Shown here one piece after another: positions 1 through 11,501 of a DNA stretch of 64,000 bases. Origin of the DNA: Ceratobasidium sp. AG-K (taxonomy: Eukaryota; Basidiomycota; Agaricomycetes; Cantharellales; Ceratobasidiaceae). Every line of letters starts with the position of its first letter. Position 1 is the stretch's first letter. The notes under the pieces were generated by a model. It worked only from the letters and a program-made list of their open reading frames with translations, was not told the DNA's origin and searched no databases. The stretch lies in assembly GCA_037039685.1 (NCBI GenBank), contig JAWNGF010000012.1:1550001-1614000 (forward strand), in the 5' to 3' direction. A program made the translations under genes and the position numbers.

Positions 1-504
1 ACAATATTGATATCAGCCGAGTGAGTAGCTTGGATATTGGATAGCGAAACAGCTTCCAAGGTAGGATTGTTTGCGTCCTTAATAAGGGCCTGGGAAACAG
101 GACCACCGCTCGTTAAGATTATTGTATTATTATTAACAGGACTAGGGGGACGAACGGGAGCTTTCCCGTCCACGCCTAACGGTTTGTCTACACGATCAGT
201 GGTCAAGAAAGATTCCCACAATACTGGACGAACTGTTTGACAGAGAGCACCCATCGTTGGCCGGAGCATGGGGCTGAGAAACTTGTTCAGACCTTGATGG
301 AGCAGTTTGGGGGGCGACCAAGGGGACGGGAGTATTGAAGTACTCGATAGGGGGAGTGGACCCGGGGTTGGTGACAGATGAAACCCCCTGAGAGTTGGGT
401 GATGAACTATTAGGTGCCGCCAAACCACTCGGGGCTTCGAATGACTGAAGGATTTTGTCCTTTGCTCGACCTCCAAAGCGCTTGATTCGGTCGCGAAATG
501 ACAT
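1..504 (-). CDS. Possible N-terminus of an NLR-like (NACHT/WD40-type) protein, partial
   Basis: A reading frame starts at the ATG at 504 (minus) with the basic opening MSFRDRIKRFGGRAKDK, followed by a Ser/Pro-rich linker. It stops at 196. A second frame, out of register by one base, then stays open to the left edge and is also Ser/Thr/Pro/Asn-rich (PVRPPSPVNNNTIILTSGGP). Short basic MSFRDR-type starts followed by a disordered linker are common on NACHT-domain NLR-like proteins of Rhizoctonia; that resemblance is recalled, not computed. No NTPase or repeat domain lies inside the window. The register change could be an unrecognised intron, a sequencing error or real decay. The product is therefore uncertain. 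Confidence 0.35.
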
Positions 505-760
505 CGCAGTCAGGTGCAGCGCCCAAGAATACCCGTGAGAGAGTCTGGTCAGCGTACATTATGTACTCGATAACCTTCCTTTCCAAATATGTGGGTGGCA
601 AGTGGAGTGGCGAGTATCGAATTATTTCTGGATAGCGGGAGTGAATTACCCGGGTTCGGCTGGATGACTAATATGCCAATACGATCTACGCGACGTCAGC
701 CGGATCTCACAAATCCTCCACGCCGGCCGGACACGAGGACCGTACTGTTCTGGGTCGGGA

Positions 761-768
761 TATAAATA
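761..768 (+). promoter_or_regulatory. TATA box of the quinone oxidoreductase gene
   Basis: TATAAATA lies 76 bp upstream of the ATG at 837, in otherwise GC-rich sequence. Position and match fit a core promoter; no other element was assigned. Confidence 0.5.
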
Positions 769-836
769 CTGAGCCCGCAGTTTTCACGATACCTTATCTT
801 ACTGCGACCTCTTTTTGTCTACTTTCCAACAGAGAA

Positions 837-2330
837 ATGTCAACGATGCGCGCAATTCTCGTCAGAAACAAGGGCGAGTCGGCCGACGATCTCTACATTG
901 GCGAGCGGCCGAAACCCAAGCCAGATGCGAACGAGGTTCTGGTCAAGGTACGTGCCCCTCCAACCTACGTAGCTAATAATGCAAATGAGTGCTGTTAGGT
1001 CGCCGCATTTGGGGTCAACCGTATGGACATCATGTACATTACATTTCCCTCCTTTCCCTTCCAAATGCTCAAGATTAAACCCTAAGGCAACGAATGGGTG
1101 CGTACCCTCTCCCTCCAGGAGCACCCGACATCCTTGGCGTCGAGTTTTCCGGAGTTATCGAACAACTGGGCGGAGAGGTGACCGGGTTCGAAATTGGACA
1201 AGGGGTTATTGGGTTGGCATATGGCGTAAGTCTACCATTCTGCTGAATCCTCGGACACGAGTTGAATGAAATCAAAAGGGCGCATATGCAGGTAACCGTA
1301 ATGCATTATTTTTTACCCGAGCGGGATTGATAGAGCGGTCGTAGAGTATATTACGCTGTCTGCCGGGAATGTGCTGCCAAAACCTAAAGGGCTGAGTTGG
1401 GTCGAGGCAGCTGCAATTTGCGAAAATTTCATAACCGGTTAGTTTTATTATTGTTTCGTCAAACTAGTCCAACGACGGGGCTTGCATACAGCATTCCAAG
1501 CGCTCATCGCAGTCTGCGAGCTCCAACGAGGTGAAGGCGTCCTCATCCACGCAGGCGCGAGCGGGGTAGGCGTGGCGGCAAATCAGCTCGCCGCGTTGTA
1601 TGGCGCGTACGTCCTTCTTCTTAACTTTCGGTTTCCTTCTGAACTTCAGCGAACGCTAGGAAACACGTTATTACCACTGCTTCGTCCAATGAGAAACTCG
1701 AATTTTTGCATAATATGCGCAAGGGATCAACCCATGGTGTCAATTACAAAGAACAGAACTTTGCCGAGGAGGTGGCGAAGATTACTGGTATGCCACTTTT
1801 GATCCCGTCTGGGTTAATTTGGGGATTGAGCGCATGGGGCAGGTGGCCAGGGCGTCAACGTGATCATCGACTTTATCGGACCTGATTACTGGGAGAAGAA
1901 CGTCGAGGCGCTGGCAAAGGACGGGAGGATGGTCTTGTTGGCTTCTATGAGCGGTACGCCCACTCGCGTGGATTATCAACCGATTTCCTTGACACATTCT
2001 GGACCGGATTGATTTACCCCACAGGCCCGGAAATACCTAACGTGAATGTAAACAAAATTTTGTACAAGCGCCTTCGCATTCAAGGTTCGACGTTGCGCTC
2101 GCGCTCGCCGGAGTATCAAGCAGCGCTAGTCAAAAGGTTCTGGACCGAGTGCGGAGAGCATTTCGAGAGCGGGGAGCTAAAGGTGTATATTCACCAGGTA
2201 CGTAATGACATTTCTGTTGTCAACCAAGCTAAATCTGCCATAGGCATATAAATGGACAGAGGTGGCCGATGCACATAAGGAGATGGAGGCAAACAAGACC
2301 ATGGGAAAGATTGTAGTTGAGATCTCCTAG
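837..2330 (+). CDS. NADPH:quinone oxidoreductase-like / zeta-crystallin-type MDR dehydrogenase
   Basis: Ten exons (837-947, 999-1033, 1087-1225, 1279-1291, 1336-1437, 1492-1606, 1660-1787, 1843-1953, 2025-2197, 2244-2330) join to a 337-residue protein, the usual length for this family. The N-terminal GroES-like part ends with VNRMD and [16 protein letters not shown]. The nucleotide-binding motif [15 protein letters not shown] (about residues 150-164) is typical of zinc-independent quinone oxidoreductases. The C-terminus carries the family's PDYWEKN and [17 protein letters not shown] segments. The enzyme is expected to reduce quinones or enones with NADPH in the cytosol. Resemblance to the TP53I3/PIG3 branch is inference. 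Exon 4 is only 13 nt. A TATA box lies 76 bp upstream. The next gene on the same strand is the PSD-like decarboxylase, but no functional link is demonstrated. Confidence 0.9.
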
Positions 2331-3176
2331 CCTATCTGTGTTTCAGAATAGTCTAACAGAAAATACAATGATTTATTGAATGCGCCATTGTCAGAGGATT
2401 GAAGCTACGGTGAATTATCATACCAACCCGTGGCCATGCAATTTGTTAACTTGTCGGTAAGTGTTCGAATTCCAATTCAACTTGAGCTCGCGAGCACCAG
2501 TAGGCGACTAGTCACGTGCCATTATCCCACGTTCGTCCGACAATCATGGTGCATTTTCTTGGGCCCGACCAGGTAGTCGACTCAGTTCTAATCCTCGTGC
2601 CCTTCAGCCCCGCCACGAAAGCCTGATATCTTGAATCGAAGAGGCATAAGACTTCCGGGTAATTGCGCTCCGTAATCCACGGAACGTCAGAGCCTCATTC
2701 AGCACGATTCGGAACTGCACCCAGGATTTCGTGGTACTTTGAATAGTATAACACCATATGGCTAGGATTCAGCTCGAGGACGGCAGGTACGTTTCTCTTT
2801 TCAAACGTGATGCACGCTACTTACGATCTGCCAGATTCAGGTCTCCAAGGCCATACTCCAGGTGTTCGCCGTTATCGTCCGAGGGGCGCCGACTCGAGAG
2901 AAAAATGCGCCTATCTAGGTTATGATAGTGCACACGATCTCAGTTAATACTCGAGTGATGCAACAGACTCGTATTTTGGGTGCGAATATCCTGCATAACG
3001 CGAACCGGGCAATTTCGACCCCAGCATAATCCGAACTAAGCCACGCTGATTAGCAACGTGGTGAACCCTTTGTCGACAGGCCATGAGGTATGCGACGAGT
3101 CGAAGCAGTTATTCGCCTCATATTTCGTATAAATAGTTAATATCAAACGCTTAGTTCCCTCCTCTCCCCTTCCCCC
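2331..3176. other. Intergenic, 846 bp
   Basis: No open frame with coding character was seen on either strand. The sequence holds the 3' flank of the oxidoreductase gene and the promoter of the decarboxylase gene. Confidence 0.6.
3128..3135 (+). promoter_or_regulatory. TATA box of the PSD/PsiD-like decarboxylase gene
   Basis: TATAAATA is followed by a pyrimidine-rich leader and the ATG at 3177, about 45 bp downstream. Confidence 0.5.
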
Positions 3177-4585
3177 ATGCCATTCAGCCCTCGTTATTCG
3201 AGCATAGACGCGCGCCCTTATTCGAGTGCATTACACGCCACAAAGACTCGCCCTTCAGATGCTCCTTATCAACTGACTTGTCAAGAATCTCGAGACTATC
3301 GTACCATAGACCAATGGCTTGAAAAACTTGTGCGGCGGGTCAAAAAAGAAGATCGAAGCTTTCAACAACTGCACCCAGTCATTCAAGAGTTCCAGGCGTT
3401 AATCGAGAACGACCCCGAGTTGTATCGCGGCTTTCACGACATGTTTGAGCAAGTGCCAAAAAAGCCCCCATATCACAAGGACCCGAGTCTTAAATGCCAG
3501 GTATGACGATGAGCGCTCCACCAGAAATAAAACCCCCCATCGAAGCTAACATCTGCTTATTTCATTAGATTCGAGACTATAAAGTTATGCTTCAGGCATT
3601 TGACATCATTATCCGCGATGCGCCTGATTTTGAAGACAACGCCTTTCTTGGATTCCCAATTAACGTCATACTCAATTGGCCAATGGGCACAGACGCTGGG
3701 TTGAAGCTATTCCTCTTGCCTAAAATCAACGCTCAGCTCAAGAAGGTGCTCGGCGTGTGGGCGCAATATCTCTCCTCTCCCGAGTCGCGGTCAGTGCTCA
3801 CCACCATGTCCAATGGGTGGTTCGGTCCTATGGCCACAACAGCAATGCCTAATTTTGCCAAGACCTTTATTTGCGATCCCAATGCTCCTTACCATGGTTT
3901 TGCATCCTGGGACGATTTCTTTACTCGACGCTTTAGGCCAGGTGTTCGTCCGGTTGATGCGCCTTGCGATGACGCTATTATCAATAGCGCATGCGAAGCT
4001 TCGGTATACAGGATTGCACATCATGTACGCCTCTCGGACACTTTCTGGCTCAAGGGCGAGCCCTACTCCTTAAACCACATGCTGAACAACGATGAACTCG
4101 CTTCGCGCTTTGTAGAAGGCACAATTTACCAAGCATATCTTAGCGCGGTCAACTACCATCGCTGGGCCAGTCCTGTCAACGGTACCATTGTGAAAACTAC
4201 AGTTATACCCGGCGCATACTACGCTGAATCTCCTGCGATGGGGTTCAGCAACCCGGACGGCCCGGACCCTGTTGCGTCAATGCGCTCTCAAGGGTATCTC
4301 ACTTCAGTTGCCACCCGAGCTGCAATCTATATCAAAGCTGATAATGTCGAGATTGGTCTAATGGTATTCCTAGCCGTCGGAATGGCCGAAGTTTCGACAT
4401 GCGACGTGACGGTCAAACCTGACCAACGGGTGAGGAAAGGAGACCAGCTCGGGATGTTTCATTTTGGAGGCTCTACGCACTGTCTTATATTCCGCCCAGA
4501 GACTCGCCTTAGATTCTATCCAGAGTATACTACTCCTAACTCTACTGTCTTGCTCAATGCGGCTATTGCAAAAGTTGAAAGATAG
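3177..4585 (+). CDS. Phosphatidylserine decarboxylase-like protein, PsiD (L-tryptophan decarboxylase) type
   Basis: Two exons (3177-3500 and 3569-4585) encode 446 residues, the length of PsiD-like basidiomycete enzymes. Seen directly: an N-terminal helical region with HPVIQEFQALIENDPELYRGFHDMFEQ; the WDDFFTRRFRPGVRPVD segment (around residue 220); the AVNYHRWASPVNGTIVKT block with the conserved His near residue 305; and MFHFGGSTHCL, the self-cleavage site whose Ser (about residue 409) should become the pyruvoyl prosthetic group. Enzymes of this family decarboxylate phosphatidylserine or, in the soluble fungal branch, aromatic amino acids such as tryptophan. No membrane segment is evident, which favours the soluble amino-acid decarboxylase branch. 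The actual substrate is inference. Confidence 0.9.
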
Positions 4586-7526
4586 CTGTGTACCTGCCTA
4601 ACATATGTATATTCGTATTATTGAACAACTACAAAGAATTACATCAAACCTAGCTAAATCTCACCAGCTTATCACTGTTGTTGCCATATTAGAAAAGGTA
4701 TACAAACGCTCCAATGAAGCTGGAAGTGTACTTGACACGGTTGGACCACGTGGGATAAATATATAGAATTCTAGAGCTGAATTTGCTCTTACTGAGTTAT
4801 TCTACGATGTCTGGCCGCCATTACGCAACATTAAATGCGTCGCCCCCTGGGTGAATATCTCACGGATACGAGGCTGAGTGGAGTGGCCGTTTGAGCTTGA
4901 TTGGCAAACCAACCTCAAGTCATACCAACCCTGGTCGCTGGAAGTGCTTCAAACCGGTAACGGCGGAAAATGGTCCCGGAAGTCGGTAAAACTTGCATCA
5001 TCGCCAAGTTGCGAAAAATGCGTCCCCACAAACAGGATGGAGGAGGGGTAAAGGGGTCCTATAGCTGGTGGAGGACGGGAGCAAGAGGTGTGAGCGGCGA
5101 CCCGGGTACCCCCAAAGTACCCCCGCTCCAACTTGAATGTAAATACAGCTATACAGGTAGTGTTAGATCCCCGTTCTACCTGCGCTATCACTCATCCGTC
5201 GATACTATCCGCTCATTCTTATCACTCGTACTGTGTCAGCACTGACAGTTCGATGAGTAAACAGCGCATATATGCATTTCCTTGGATGGGTCCACCTTAC
5301 AGTTTAATTGAAAGGTGGCCGTTCTAGCCAAGGGGATAAATTCGCCAATACAGTGCTCGTGTCGACTTGGTTGGTCTACCGCTGGCTCTCGAGGCATGTG
5401 TTCCCAATGACCCTTCGTGTTGCATGGATTTAACTTGTGGATAACCTCGAGAGCCTATTCGGCGGATACACATCTTATAAATACTATTTTTGCTTCAACT
5501 GATGCCAGTTTCACGGGACCGATCACGGCCTACGTGTAAACTTTGACGCAATGGGCTTTTACGGGCCACTGGCTGTCTCTCTGTTGATAAAAATTGTGAC
5601 GAAGGTCCGTGAAATGATTCTCAAAAGTCCATATTACTATGCACTCGTGGATCGTGCCTGTAGCCTTCAGCGCGCACAAATTGTTGTCGACACATGCACA
5701 GCCACGGTTGCATGCGAAATAAGTGTTATTATTGGCCTCATAACAATTTATCTATGCCGTGGTGCGTGTACAGACAGTCTGGTCTGGTCTGTCTCAGGTG
5801 AAATGAGTGAAACCAAGGTAAATGCGCAGGAAGTGGCTAACTAAGCGGCCACTCCATGCAAAGCTTTCGGTACACCTCCGGGGGGTTTCACCCCAGAAGG
5901 CCCCATTTTCGTGGTAATAAAATAACCCAAAGCTCAAAGCTCAAGATGTTGTTATGAATTCCCTGCTCGAGTAGTAAAATGCCAGTAATCTAACTCGTGA
6001 TAGGTTGGCTAGGGTGCAGTAGCACTAAAATAAAATACCCTGAGCCTACCTAATCCTCAAGAATGCGGTAGAATACCTGTAGAGCTGCCTCATATGTTCT
6101 ACCTTGTGCTGTGTCGGGTTAGCACGCACATTATCGAAATCTGTGCCATTTTTGGCTCGTGTCTCTAATTTCACATCGGACACTGAGAGCTTACGTTTAC
6201 TATGGGGTTGCCCGTCCCCACTGGCACATGGACAAGCGCACACAGATAACAGCCTACCGAGCAGCGCACGAGGCTACTGTATCGGACACAGATCGACGGT
6301 TCCGCCATCTTATCGCACAGCAAACCGGAGAACGAGATGGCTGGGCGCAGGCGCTACTGCCAGCTTGGGCGTCAAAGCAGTGACGCGTCCGGTGAATGAT
6401 GAAACCTAAATGGGTTGATTCCCGAGATACGGTTCCGCGTTACAGTGTGACCTGAATTCCGGGAGTATAGACTGAGTGAAAAGTACGGCGCGTCAAGGGA
6501 TCGAAGGTGTAAATCTTCTCGTGCCCGAGGGTCGATACGAAATGGATATCAAAGAGCCACTCGCGACCAACAAGTCTGTGCTTAAAATGTGTGGTTCGTC
6601 GGTAACCAGGCGTAGAGTTAAAGTTTAATTTAATTCGTACCTGATGACTATCAAGATGCGCATAAAGGTGTATTCCAGTGGTTCTACATTGATAGATTTA
6701 CGGCACACAAGGGTTGCCCAACAGTCCCACAACTGTCCTCCACCAGTCAACTTACATAAATAACATACGAAATGAAGCTTCTGGTCGGACAGCTCGTGTT
6801 GAAGCACAGCAATCTACGGCTTGGCGAGCTAGACTCCTCGGTACGTAACGATTGGAAACCTCCGGGACCGTTGTTTTTGTTCAAAAGGACAGCTTGGCGG
6901 CGCCTAATCAAGTGGCGTGACATCCTTCCCTGGCCTGGCAAGTCACATCTATCAATCTGCCGTAACTTCGCGACCGCATTTTCCCCAAATCTGGGAGGAG
7001 CCGCCTCGAGCATGGAGATAGCACACTGCAAATAGACGCGCAGAAAAGACAGAACCTGTACCCGAACCGCGAGAGAGATTAGCGGTCCAAGCGGGGTTCG
7101 ATTTGTCCGAATTTCCCGTGTGCGTGGATTGGGCAAGCGCCCAGGGAAGCACAGCCTGACGGGCTTGGCAATGTTGGTTCGTTCCCCTTTAGTCCTTTGT
7201 CTGCCAGCGCGTGCGAGTGTTGAACAAGAGCGCTGTCGTTGTTGAACGGGTGTCAAACTAGAATGCGGATTTCTTTTTCGACTGGGCAAGTTCTTGTGGG
7301 ATTGTCTGGGCAGTTCATTGAACCCCACGCGGGGGACGGAAATGAATGGCGGACCCGACCAAATACGGTCACGTGCTGATCGGTGGTCCCTGATCGACAT
7401 TCAAAGGCAGGGTGAAACTGAAATGTCGAGGCGCGGCGAGAAAAAGGTACCCGAGTCGGATACTAGGCCGTGCCTTGAAGGATTAAAAGCAGGGAGAACG
7501 GAGGTTAATCTACATTCCTTTCCCCC
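4586..7526. other. Long intergenic region with one weak small open frame
   Basis: No recognisable gene was found over 2.9 kb. A 97-codon plus-strand frame at 5551-5844 has a TATA-like TTATAAATACT about 70 bp upstream and a hydrophobic segment (ISVIIGLITIYLC), so a small membrane protein is possible but unsupported by family resemblance. The last 700 bp, including long but arginine- and proline-rich minus-strand frames, form the upstream region of the GH5 gene. ATTAAAAG near 7484 may be its TATA element. Confidence 0.4.
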
Positions 7527-9841
7527 ATGTCGTCCCGCCCCGAGTCGCCCGCACTCGCTCCGCCCAAGCCCATCCGGCTCGAGAGCAACCGCGACTCGAT
7601 CGCCACGTCGGTCAGCGCCGATCCGTCGGTCAAGCTCCCCGGCTCTGGCTCGCACGTCTCTCTCCCCGCCCCGGTCCTCAACGAGAAGAGCGAGCGGAAG
7701 AAGCGCCCAATTGTATGGATTGCGGTCGGACTCGCTGCGTTGGCGGTGATTGCGGTCGCGGTTGTGGTTCCCGTTTATTTCAAGGTTATCAAAAAGGACA
7801 ATGTCTCTTCGAGTGCGGTGTCTGGACCCGAGTCTACTGCACCTGCCTCGCCCACCCCTACCAACGGGAACACTCCCCCTACTAACACTGTAGTTACTAC
7901 TGGTGAGTCCCCACGACTAGTGTCGAACTTGGGCTAACTGGCCCTAGGCACCGACGGCTCGACCATTACCAAGGAGGACGGCACCACCTTCACCTATGTC
8001 AACAAGTTCGGCGGCTACTGGGTATTCGATCCTGCCAACCCCTTCAACAACTCTGCTCGTGCTCAGTCCTGGTCCCCCGCCCTCAACGAGCCCTGGCGCT
8101 ACGGCGTTGACCAGATCCGAGGGTGAGTCCACCGTCTTCTGATTGTTTACCCATATTAACTCTTGGCAGGGTCAACCTCGGAGGCTGGCTCGTTCTCGAA
8201 CCATTCATCTCCCCGGCCATGTACGAGCCTTACCAGCCCCAAGCCGTCGACGAGTGGACCCTCTGCGAAGCCATCGCCGCCAATGCCTCGTCCGGTGGAC
8301 TCGCCAAGGTCATGGAAGAGCACTATGCGACATTCATCACCGAGGAAGATTTCGCCCAAATCGCCGCGGCCGGTCTCAACTGGGTTCGTGTCCCCATCCC
8401 CTTCTGGGCCGTCGAGAAGCTTCCGGAAGAGCCCTTCCTCGAGCGTGTTGCGTGGAAGTACTTCCTCAAGGCGATCGAGTGGTCGCGCAAGTACGGTCTC
8501 CGCATCCAGATTGACTTGCACACTATCCCTGGCTCGCAAAACGGATTTGACCACTCGGGCAAGCGTCAGAACATCAACTTTATGCGTGGACCCATGGGTA
8601 TCGCAAATGCTCAGCGTGCCCTCAACGTTATCCGCTCTGTCACCGAGTTTGTCTCTCGCGACGAGTACAAGGATGTTGTCCAGATGTTTGGTGTCATGAA
8701 CGAGCCGATGTCGCCCCAGATTGGCATGGAGCAGCTTACTAGCTTGTGAGTACTTCTAGTATTCCTGTTGAGCTGCTACTGATGTTCTTGCAGCTATCTC
8801 GAAATGCACGACATGATGCGCGAGCTCACTGGTGCTGGCAAGGGTCCTTGGATCACTCTCCACGACGGTTTCGACTTTGCCACCCACACCGCTGCTGGCT
8901 TCATGCCCGGTGCCGACCGTCTTGCCATCTGTAAGTCTGTCCTTTTCGTCGATGAATTATCCAAACTAACGCCGCTCTGCAGCCTCCCACTTGTACTTCT
9001 CCTTCGCCAACCCTCTCAACCCCGCTCCTCTTGCCCGCCAGACACAGCTCCCCTGCACCCAGTGGGCCGACCGCTTCAACACTACCATCGACGCAGGTCG
9101 CTTGGTCACTGCTGGAGAGTTTTCCCTCGGCTTCAACGATTGCGCGTAAGTCCCATCACCTTGCATTCAAAGTTCAACACTAACATTCCTTCCAGTTACT
9201 TCCTCAACGGCGCCAGCTCTGGCTACAGGTACGATGGCACCCTCCCAACCTACACCGGCCCTCGCATTGGCTCCTGCGCCGAATGGCTCGACTCTGCCAA
9301 CTGGTCCGACGAAACCAAGGAGAACCTCAAGCAGCTCGCCCTCGCATCCATGGACGCCATGCAGAACTACTTCTTCTGGACCTGGCGTATCGGTGCCTCG
9401 CTCAACACTGGCCAAGTCAACTCCCCGTTGTGGTCGTACAAGCTCGGTCTTGAACGTGGATATATGCCCACCGATCCCCGCCAGGCTGTCGGCGTTTGCG
9501 GCAACCCCAACCCTCGCCGGAACGAGTTCACTCCGAACGCCCAGAACTCGATCACCGCCGCTTACAGGACCGCCCACCCCTTCCCTCCTGCCACCCTCAA
9601 CGACGCGCCCAACGGCTTTGCGCGCTACCCCGAGACCGGACCCGCCGTCGTGATGCCCACTCCCGAGTTCAAGGGCTTCACCGTCCCGACCACCCAATCT
9701 GGTACTTGGGCCAACGACTATGCCCCCGTTGCGAATTGCGCGTACCCCGATCCTTGGGATGCGGTTGGCAAGGCTCTCCCGGCGTGTGCGGCGGGGGGTG
9801 CGGCGGACAAGAGGCGGTGGGTTCAAGAGTCGAAGCTTTAA
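7527..9841 (+). CDS. Glucan 1,3-beta-glucosidase, GH5 (subfamily 9-like), type II membrane protein
   Basis: Six exons (7527-7902, 7948-8122, 8170-8745, 8794-8930, 8983-9145, 9196-9841) encode 690 residues. A cytosolic tail of about 60 residues is followed by a single membrane anchor at about 62-85 (PIVWIAVGLAALAVIAVAVV). A Ser/Thr/Pro linker and the GH5 barrel follow. Family landmarks are VNLGGWLVLEPF, NWVRVPIPFWA, the acid/base Glu in FGVMNEPM (about 362), the nucleophile Glu in TAGEFSLGF (about 466) and FFWTWRIG. Exo-beta-1,3-glucanases of this type trim cell-wall glucan at the plasma membrane or in the wall; an ExgD-like location is inferred from the anchor. Two decayed copies of this gene lie 4-9 kb downstream in inverted orientation, so the locus has duplicated. 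Confidence 0.93.
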
Positions 9842-11501
9842 GGATCCAAACACGCTTTGTTAGAGGTTTGAGTGCCTGTTAGAGGACTCCCTTCATTCTC
9901 ATCCATCTGAACGTGACTTTCATATCAGACTTTTGAAGTGACTTTTTTTTCTTTATTTTTTTCTTGGGTTGAGTGTATCGTATCGCTCTTTGTTGTTGGA
10001 CATTGTTGTGGCTGTGGTAGCGAATCAAATCTAATATATGCCATTCGTTTGTACCTTTTCGAGTGCGCCTGCCTGTTCGTTTGGCATGAGGTTCCATTTC
10101 TCAATTGCGGAGTCTTTTTTCACCTCGAGTTGAGGTGAGTGGTCGCGCATACATTCGGCCGATCTGATAGGGGACTTGGAAACCACGAACACTCGCCATT
10201 GTTCTTTGCCTATTCAAAGCCAGTTTAGGCTAGATAACCGGGCGTTCTGGCCGCGATGAATGGTCGTCATGCGGTCTTTTCGTGCGCCTTGGCGATGGGG
10301 AACAATCCATTTGGGGCCAGAGCGCTGACTCACTGATGGTATCCATGTCGTTCCTAGTCCAGTTCGGTCGATCAAATGAATGAATGGATTGAGTTCTAAA
10401 CACCGAAATCAACAGTTGGACTTTGGTTCTTCACCTTGGAACGAATTGCAACGGGGGTCGTGCTATACTACCTCTCGGCGTGGGATGGGTTTCGAGTGGG
10501 CGCACGTTTGAAAAGCGGGCGGATCGGTGCGTTTTCGTCTTAGCGGCGCTTGGTGTTTCTAACCGACGCCTAGGATAGCCGCTCGCGCGACCGTTGATAT
10601 CAGGTTCCGATTCGGGTGCCTCGGTCGTTCGACTGTGACGGTCGCAGGGTGGTCACAGGTTGTATACGCACCGCACGGTAGTTATTACGAGTAGAATGTC
10701 AGAATCTTTGTTTTCGGGGGTCTCAGTGGCGGTTAAACCGAATCTAAATTTACTGCTGTAAAAGTGCTCAAAGCTATTGAAATGTGACCGTGCAGGAACT
10801 GGTCCAAATGTTTGTCACAACAATATAACCTCTGATTTTCGATTGCGTCACTTGCAAGGGGACTGGTCGGGATGCGTAAAATGAGGCCCTAAATCGGTGA
10901 GTTCAAGTAACATGTCCGGTTGAGTTCCTTGCTACCCGATTGCGGACATATCGGCGAATGGACGTTCGTGGGTCTTACACACAGTCTATCACGCACCTTT
11001 TCTTATCGGAGTTTGGCGTAGCGCGCAGTCGATTGGATCGATTCGCCACTTGTGATTTTAGCCTTTGAAATGACGCCCTTCGAGCATCGACGATATCATA
11101 GACGTGGGGTTATTCTGGGCCCCTCTCAATTAGAAGGCTGCAATGTTCATTCCTTCTTTGCTTCCTGATTGGTGAACTTTGTGCGCTCCTGTGATTTCAT
11201 GTCATTAGTTGAAGAGACGCACCTTGGATGAAATATTTTCCGGCGATCGGACCGAGCGGACTTTGCGGTTCCCTAGCACGTAACAAAAGTGACTCAACGT
11301 TGCCAGGGATCAATTACTGGGAATTTTGTTGATGCACGTATGTCAACTAATCGGGTTCGAGTTTGTAGCTCGAGGGATGCCAAATATAGCGGTCATGCCT
11401 GGTCGGTGCCTGAAGCCTTTGTGTGTTGGCACGGCGCTTGCCTGGTGGACAGACCCTGTTTGTTGATACTCCGTCATCCAACCGAGACTTCGACGCCAAT
11501 C
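9842..11501. other. Intergenic, 1.66 kb
   Basis: I see no coding frame with plausible composition or splice structure. A T-rich stretch at 9940-9970 probably belongs to the 3' untranslated region of the GH5 gene. The remainder is the upstream region of the methyltransferase gene. Confidence 0.5.

Noticed and set aside
6747..7400. A 217-codon minus-strand open frame upstream of the GH5 gene
   Set aside because: Arg/Pro/Ser-rich composition typical of random GC-rich frames, no domain, overlapping equally open frames on the other strand.
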